This document shows, piece after piece, positions 57,382 to 64,000 of a stretch of 64,000 nucleotides of DNA. The translations under genes were made by a program, and so were the position numbers. The stretch spans positions 13,368,001-13,432,000 of the forward strand of contig CM057469.1 in NCBI GenBank assembly GCA_030035585.1, given 5' to 3'. Origin of the DNA: Dugong dugon (Eukaryota; Chordata; Mammalia; Sirenia; Dugongidae). Each line of letters begins with the position of its first letter. Positions within the stretch are counted from its first letter, which is position 1. The notes below the pieces were generated by a model. The model saw only the letters and a list, made by a program, of their open reading frames with translations, made no database searches and had not been told where the DNA came from.

Positions 57382-59139
57382 GATGCGCCTATATTTACTA
57401 CGATTTAAAAAAAGAGAGAGCAAAGAAAAAAGAAATGAAGCCTCTTCTAAATCCAGTGCTCTGAGAAACAGGATAGAAAAAAAGCATTATGACGTTGGAG
57501 TCATAGGACAGGACGAGTAAGGAAACCAAGTTAAGACAATGAACTCTGGGCCAAACCTTTTAAAAAGAATGGTCCCGTGGAGAGCCCATTGTGTAACTGC
57601 AGGGGAGAACAAAGAGGGGATGAAAGGGGAGAAGGAAAAGGGGCGGGCCCAGGGCTCCCACCTCCCTGGCTAAACCCGACCATCAGAGCCCAAGTTAGAC
57701 CGGAGGAGGGGAAAGCTGTTTTCCTGGGCACCTGTTTTGTGTTCTTTGAGGCCTTCCTTTTTCAAATAACCTAGTCTAATGTGCTAGGTAACTGAGTCAA
57801 ATATCAACTGAGTTGATATTTACGGTTAATTTGTGGACTCCTGTGCACCAACACTCGGTGGCTGTTACTTAATTTTTTCCGTAGCTCGTAAATGTTTCTT
57901 AGTTGTGAGGAGGATGGATTTAAATCTTTCCTTTTTTAAAAGGGCAGGCTTGTTTTCCAGTTTATGCAGGAAGTTTATTTCCTGTTTATGCAGGAAGTAT
58001 TATAGTAGCATAATATCTGCATTTTTATTAAGGGAAGGGAATCCTGAAAAATTTCAAAAACAGCCATGTATATTAGTAAACTCAGATACCAAGGAATCTA
58101 GGAAAGAGGCTTGGAAAACCTGAGATGCAGACTGAGAAGTGGGGTTTGGCATAGGGTTTGAATGACGAATGCAAAGGCAGACATCTTTATTCAAAACCAC
58201 CCAGTTCTGGAGCATTTGCTATGCAATTTACCCAGAAAATGAGGGTGGCCTTCCTGGCTTTTTGCTTCCAGAAGCAGGCTAGGAGGTATGTCTGTGAACA
58301 GTGACTGGAAAGTCTGTCTGGTATTATTATTATTTTTATGACAATACTAATCATCATGATTTTTTTGAGCTCCAGTAACGTGCTCTGGCAGAATATGGAC
58401 TGATACAAACGAGAGAGATCTTTCTATTTTTAAGGCATTTGACTCATAAAATACAAATTGATACTGGACGAGCAAAAGCCCATTCATTGGTCAAGATATA
58501 AAAAAACAATAGGTGGCAATTACTTTAGAAGTCTGATCCTCAAGGAAATCTAATCTTCTGTAAGAAACAAGTTGCCAAAACATAAACAATGGGTACTCTC
58601 TCACTTCCCAGAAAGCCCTTACAGGCCGCCTTTCTGGCAAGATAAGGAAGGGAAGGACGCAAAAGATGAAAGAACAGGAGAAGGAAGTTACAACCTAAGT
58701 AAATCCCTACACCATCCCCCCAACACAGGCAGTTAATACATGAAAATTCTATTGCTATTTGATCACTTTCAAGGATAATTTTTGTTCCTTTTTTTTTTAA
58801 TTTAATTTTTCAGAGTCAGTTATAAGCCTTCCTCATGAAAATTTCCCTGAAATATAAAAATTTTTTCCCAGCAACGGCATATGGCAAGCCTCACTAATCA
58901 CTTTATGTCTTAGATTCTGATCACACAGAGACAAGACGCCGACCGGCTCCACGGAAGCTCAGTTCCTGCCTGCAAAAGCGCCCGTCTGAATGAATCTTTA
59001 CCCAGAGGAGACATACCATCTTTGTCAAAGAAGCAAGATTGCCTAATAGAGCGCACCAGAGCTCTCCTCAATTTCTTCATCTGTACCTGCCACACACACT
59101 TGTACAAATGGTTTTAAAAGCGTACTACAAATACTTTAA
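57382..59139. other. Unique intergenic sequence
   Basis: No named repeat or gene. Contains a tandem duplication, aagtttatttcctgtttatg region at about 57955-58000 (tttatgcaggaagt twice). Frames of 65-96 codons have no known domain. Confidence 0.5.
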
Positions 59140-59352
59140 AAAGCCAAACCAAACCCACTTTCATCCAGTTGATTCTGACTCATGGCAACCCCATGTGTTA
59201 CAGAGCAGAGCTGAGCACCACAGGTTTTCTTGGCTGTGATTGCTACGGAAGCAGATTGCCAGGACTTTCTTCCACGTTGGTGCTGGGTGGGTTCAAAAGA
59301 CCAACCTTTAAGCTAATAGTTGAGCGCAAGCCGTTTGTGGCACCCAGGGACG
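59140..59352 (-). mobile_element. AfroSINE/PSINE-type SINE, old form
   Basis: Reverse copy ccagttgattctgactcatg to gtggcacccagggac. TSD-like tacaaatactttaa / tacaaatattaa. Confidence 0.88.
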
Positions 59353-59644
59353 TTACAAATATTAAGGTAAGCTCCAAATAAAAATTTGAGTAGAGCTTCA
59401 GCGGTGCAACCTGTAGCTGCCCCCTTTAAGACTCAATTTCCCTGTTGGATCACTGAAAACCAAATGAGCTCTACAGATTACCGCTGGGTTTAAACCTTTA
59501 CACAAGTAAGAAACACAGAAATGAATTTAGCTGGAACCAAAGTACCCGCCAAAGTGTCTAGGATTGTTATGAGAAGTTCTTCCCTGAGAATCTTTAAGAA
59601 AAGAAATTCAGTTTTCTGAATAGTTCAAGCTTCAAGTGAAGCTG
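59353..59644. other. Unique intergenic sequence
   Basis: Nothing recognised. Confidence 0.4.
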
Positions 59645-59656
59645 TTACTCAGGAGA

Positions 59657-59822
59657 AAACAAAACAAAACGAAAACCCCAAACCCAATTCTGTCTCACAG
59701 AGACCTTATAGGAGAGAGCAGAACTGCCCCCATAGAGTTTCCAAGCAGCAGCTGGTGGATTCAAACTGCTGACCTTAATGGTTAGTAGCTAAGCTCTTAA
59801 CCACTATGCCACCAGGGCTCTA
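59657..59822 (-). mobile_element. AfroSINE/PSINE-type SINE, short form
   Basis: A-rich start, ccttataggagagagcagaa, head end gccaccagggctc. Exact 12-bp TSD ttactcaggaga at 59645-59656 and 59823-59834. Confidence 0.93.
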
Positions 59823-59834
59823 TTACTCAGGAGA

Positions 59835-61011
59835 GTTAAATTAAACAACCTCTAAAAAGTTTTTTCCAACCATAATTCTTTTTAATTCTCTTCTGCTTTT
59901 TACCCCTCTCGCATTTCAAAGATAATCAGGAAGTCCCCTAGGATAAGGTTATTATATTCAAGTCTTGCCAAAAATGTAAGAAAAAAACTCCTATTTGATT
60001 GGATCAAGAGGAACAATTATAGTTCCTAAAAATAAAACAAGCCTAAGCTAAGTAAATGAAAAGGCTTATAAAGAAGAAGGTCAGTACTTCTTTTCTGGTC
60101 TTCGTTCATCACTGTGTGATTTACTTTAATAATAGCCTGTCATCTCAAACTAGATGACTCAGGGGCTGGTCATGGGTTACAGAGCATTTCATCTGTGGTC
60201 ACCCTTGCTGCCCATAAAGAAACTGATGTTTAGTCCCTACAGAGACAAGATACTCACCAAATATTATTCCCCACTCTAACCTCCTGACTCGTGCCCAATC
60301 AAAACAGATGGATGCTATTCTGCTTTTTCCTACACAGAAAGAGCAAGGAGAAAATAAAACAGGACGTTGAAGTAGGGGCTTGTGGCTCATTTTTGATGGT
60401 CAGATAAGAAGACTTGTTCCAAATCTCGCCACATCAGTTTCTCTAAAACTGGGGCCTGGGAATTAATCGTGGTAACTGCCCTTTACCTGTCTCTCAAGAA
60501 CGAAATTGTTCCCCAACAGAAGTTTAAGAGAATGAATTAATTGGTGTTTTGGCCAGGAGTGCTCTATAATTGCAAAGTATTATGAGTATCCCCATATAGA
60601 TTTTTCCTTAGATGGTTCATTAGGGGCACATATGGCAATCTTAGAGCTATTCTTTAATTAGGTCAGCAGACCCTTCCAGGAGTCTGCTCATCTCTCTGAC
60701 CAGGTGTGATCACAGTGGCTTTCAAGCTGATGCTCACACACGCCTAGATTCCTGATCTGCCTCACAGAGGGTTCTTATCACACTGCTCTCAGTGCTGGCC
60801 CCTTGGCCTGACTTCCTTGTCTGCCTGGATTTGAGACTTTTTGCCTGTTCCTTACCTTGTGACTTGTTCCCCTGGCTTCCTGACCCATTCTTGACATCTG
60901 GCAACAGCATGTTCCTTAACACTTCCTCTGCCTTCTAGAGACTGGCCTTCCAGCCTTTTCTTAATTCTGATTATTGGTATGCTGGAAGTTATGCCACCAG
61001 TATTTCAAATA
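59835..61011. other. Unique intergenic sequence
   Basis: No repeat or gene recognised. Confidence 0.5.
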
Positions 61012-61325
61012 CTAGCAGGGTCACCCACATGGACAGGTTTCAGCAGAGCTTCCAGACTAACACAGACTAGGAAGGAAGGCCTGGCAATCTACTTCCAAAA
61101 ATTAATCAGTGAAAATCCTACAGATCGCAACAGAATATTGCCTGGTATAGTGCGGGAAGATGAGGCCCATAGGTTGAAAGGCACGTAAAACACATAGTGA
61201 CTGCAACAGTAGACGTGAGCATACCAACATTGTGAAGATGGTGCAGGACCAGGCAACATTTCATTCTGCTGTATGTCACCATGTACAACAGAAAACGACT
61301 CTATGGCAACTAACAACAACAACAA
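61012..61325 (+). mobile_element. tRNA-Gly-type SINE relative, 5'-truncated
   Basis: Shares caggtttcagcagagcttcc with the body of the element at 55252, then runs through gatggtgcaggaccaggcaa to the RTE-like end tctatggcaactaacaacaa. The tRNA head is missing. Confidence 0.75.
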
Positions 61326-62654
61326 GCTTTCTGATGCTAACAACAGGCAGGCTTTTTAAGCCTAAGTCACAGTACACAGAGCGGACCCTGGATCACAGGG
61401 CAACGTATACAATCACAGAACTGCTGCTGGGCTGACAGTGTCACTCATAGCTCAGGGACAGCATACTGGTTGTCCATTTAACGCTGGAGCACTGAGATGC
61501 TCCAAGAGGTGTGTAAATTCTGGAAAGTCTATCGTTGACAAACACAAATGCATAGTATATAAAATTACTCCCATTCCACTGGGAAACTATTGTTCTAAAT
61601 GTACTTAAAATAACCAAAGTAGCTTGGGCAATAAAAAGCTAGTGTGGAAGACCAGAAGGAAGACCAGAAGCCAGATGGGAGTTAGAAGACTTGATTGGAG
61701 AACTTGCTCAGACACTGATATCTGGCTTATAGTTTCTTTGTAAAAAATAAGATGGTGTTTCTAAATCACATTTATAGTCCTTTCTAGCTCTGAATGATTC
61801 TTTGACCTTAAGATAGAGTAATAGGTCTGAAAGGACCTTGGAAGCTACTTAATTCAATCACTAACCTTTCAGGGACAGAGAACGAAGCATCCCTTTCTAA
61901 ACAGCTCTTGCCATAAGAAAAGTATTCTGTTATTTTGAACTGCCACCCTCCTCTCTATATTTTCTACCATTAGTCCAAACTCTTGTCTCCTGGACAACAA
62001 AATCCAAATTGAATCCCTTGCCCATATGACAGACAGCCCTATACGTTGACCCTGTTAGTATTCTCTGTCTCAAGCAAAGCATCACTACTTGCTTCACACA
62101 TTCCTCATGCTGAGGTTTCAAGTCTCATCTCCACCCATCCACTTTGCCTGGTTCTGTTCTATGTTGTCACCATCCTTCTTAAAGAATGGGGTGGGGCACA
62201 CGAGGAGGCATCCACAGGCAAATACAAAGTAGAGAGGGAGTACCACCTCATCTTCCCTGTTCTGAGCATTACACTGCTAATGATGCAGCCCACAGATGAA
62301 TTACGAGAGTCATATCACATCCTTGCGTTACAATGATCTTATAGTCTTTTTCATATGTTGTGGGCATTAAGTAACACCTCTTCTAGTCTGTGTTATTTAA
62401 TTGGGGTTTTTAATTCAAGTATAGAAACTTACAGTTTACCCCTGTTGGATTTCATTTGGTTAGTGCTGAAAGAGCCTATAAGAAAAGCCCAGGGCAAAAG
62501 GGAATCACTAATGGACCTTCAAGGAAAAAGGAATAATAAATAGGCCCAGAGAAGCAAAGAGTCAACCAGGAAGTCTCATTGAGAGAGTTTCAATTAAGAG
62601 AGCAGACTGAACCTTTCATTTACTTTTGTTTCCTTCTAAAACTCCAAATCAAAA
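61326..62654. other. Unique intergenic sequence
   Basis: No named repeat or gene recognised. Confidence 0.5.
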
Positions 62655-63205
62655 GACACATTGCATTGGGCAAATCTGCTGCAAAAGACCTCTTTAAAGT
62701 GTTAAAAAGCAAAGATGTCACTTTGAGGACTAAGGTATGCCTAATCCAAGCCATGGTGTTTTCAATCGCCTCATATGCATACGAAAGCTGGACAATGAAT
62801 AAGGAAGATTGAAGAAGAATCGATGCCTTTGAATTAGATGTTGGAGAAGAATATTGAATATACCATGGACTGACTGCCAGAAGAATGAACAAATCTGTCT
62901 TGGAAGAAGTACAACCAGAATGCTCCTTAGAAGGAAGGTTGGCGAGACTACTACATCTCACATACTTTGGACGTGTTATCAGCAGGGATCAGTCCCTGGA
63001 GAAGGACATCATGCTTGATAAAGTAGAGGGTCAGCGAAAAAGAGGAAGACCCTCAACAAGACAGATTAACACAGTGGCTGTAACAATGGGCTCAAGCATA
63101 ACAATGACTTGTGAGGATGGCACAGGACCTGGCAGTGTTTCCTTCTGTTGTAAATAGGGTTGCTAGCAGTTGGAACTGACTTGACAGCACCTAAGAACAG
63201 CAACA
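62655..63205 (+). mobile_element. RTE LINE, ORF end and 3' end
   Basis: Frame 62579-62812 includes ALGKSAAKDLFKVLKSKDVT, the same segment as the minus-strand copy at 31.6 kb. 62885-63157 follows with the GRLARLLHLTYFGRVISRDQ block. The 3' end is acttgacagcacctaagaac. Frameshifted. Confidence 0.92.
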
Positions 63206-64000
63206 ACAAAACCCTAATAAATCAACATAATAGGGATTTTTAAAAAAAGACATAAACTCACAAAGATAAAAAGAACGGGAGAGGCCATAACAGTAGTAAA
63301 AAGTTGGTGAACAAGTTGTAACTAACAGTACATCTGAGAAAGCTGGTTCCTAAGCCAGCAGTGGGGAAAGCCATGAAGTTCTCCAGAAATGAGGAGGAAG
63401 GTGGATTAAAACAGGTTGATTGAAGGAAGGTTGCTTTAAGAAGCAATTTGAATGTTATATGAATTTCACCTCAACAACAACAATGAGAAGAAGCAATTAG
63501 ATCTCGAGAGCCCTCTTCCCACCTCATCAGGAGGTATATTCTTTGGATAATAAGGTACTGTTCAGGGTTGGAGTACTGTTTTCAGGGGATTAAGGTAATA
63601 TTTTTCAGCTTAGCCTGTTTCCTACAGATAAAATATTAGAAGATCCTTTGCTATAGAATCCAACCAGTCCAAGAGAAAAGATCTAAGAATTCAGAATTAG
63701 GAGTGCCTCAGTGACATGCCCCAGCCAGACCATCATGCACAGAAGCCCACAAACAAGCCCCATTCACATAGTTAGAGTTTCCAAACAGTCTGCAAATGTG
63801 CCTCTTCTGAATATAAGTAGACATCTAAAGCCCACCAGACACTAAGGAAAATCTCCAGCATGAAAAACAGATCAAAACAAACAGGGAAAAAAAATAAATA
63901 ACCTTGAAGGAAACAGAGACTGCAGAGAAAATAAAACATCACAAAATCTATAATTAATAACCTCCTAAAGATAAAAGATATTGCATTCATAAAACAAGAC
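63206..64000. other. Unique A-rich intergenic sequence
   Basis: No gene or repeat recognised. Confidence 0.5.

Noticed and set aside
1..64000. CRISPR array, operon, IS element or phage
   Set aside because: Introns, CpG island, SINEs, LINEs and LTRs show nuclear mammalian DNA; tandem similarities are dispersed repeats and microsatellites.

Overview
The window is nuclear DNA of a placental mammal, almost certainly an elephant or close paenungulate relative (Afrotheria). The evidence is the dominant short repeat: a tRNA-derived SINE with A and B boxes whose 3' tail matches the end of an RTE LINE. It is present in about 30 copies and partial copies, and that SINE-LINE pairing is characteristic of Afrotheria. 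Elephant-type L1 3' ends, old mammalian repeats (MIR, L2, MER5A) and many ERVL/MaLR-like LTRs fill most of the rest. There are no operons or prokaryotic features.

One gene is supported. A CpG island at about 12.8-13.7 kb holds, on the minus strand, a short coding exon (ATG at 13130-13128) that reads MRFGSKMMP and runs straight into a consensus splice donor (GTAAGC, 13103-13098). This is the N-terminus of ASPP2, so I call it exon 1 of TP53BP2. Positions 13103 down to 1 are then the 5' part of intron 1, and 13.7-64 kb is upstream intergenic DNA. No second exon was found, so the rest of the gene lies left of position 1. Regulation is expected to be CpG-island type; GC boxes, a CACGTG E-box and an NRF1-like site are visible.

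Layout: 0.7-2.6 kb interrupted L1; 3.0-3.6 kb L2; 4.8-7.4 kb nested L1 3' ends around an inverted-duplicated MER5A-like piece; 7.4-12.5 kb mostly unique intron; 12.8-13.7 kb promoter; 14.4-15.1 kb SINE cluster; 16.8-17.9 kb LTR; 18.3-20.3 kb RTE/L1/LTR nest; 20.3-23.3 kb SINE cluster; 24.5-29.4 kb two opposed L1s forming a large inverted repeat; 29.9-34 kb L1, RTE and LTR-like elements; 34-39 kb mostly unique DNA plus an L2; 39.3-43.4 kb old L1s invaded by a MITE and LTRs; 45-54.9 kb dense nested LTR/SINE/RTE/L1; 55.25-55.53 kb a SINE with a tRNA-Gly-like head; 57-64 kb sparse SINEs and a final RTE piece.

Many insertions are datable relative to one another because target-site duplications (TSDs) are readable. 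I found no convincing new biological system. The most interesting items are the ASPP2 start-codon context, a 32-bp perfect inverted repeat carrying octamer motifs in intron 1, the L1 inverted repeat, a TA-flanked MITE, and the tRNA-Gly-headed SINE.
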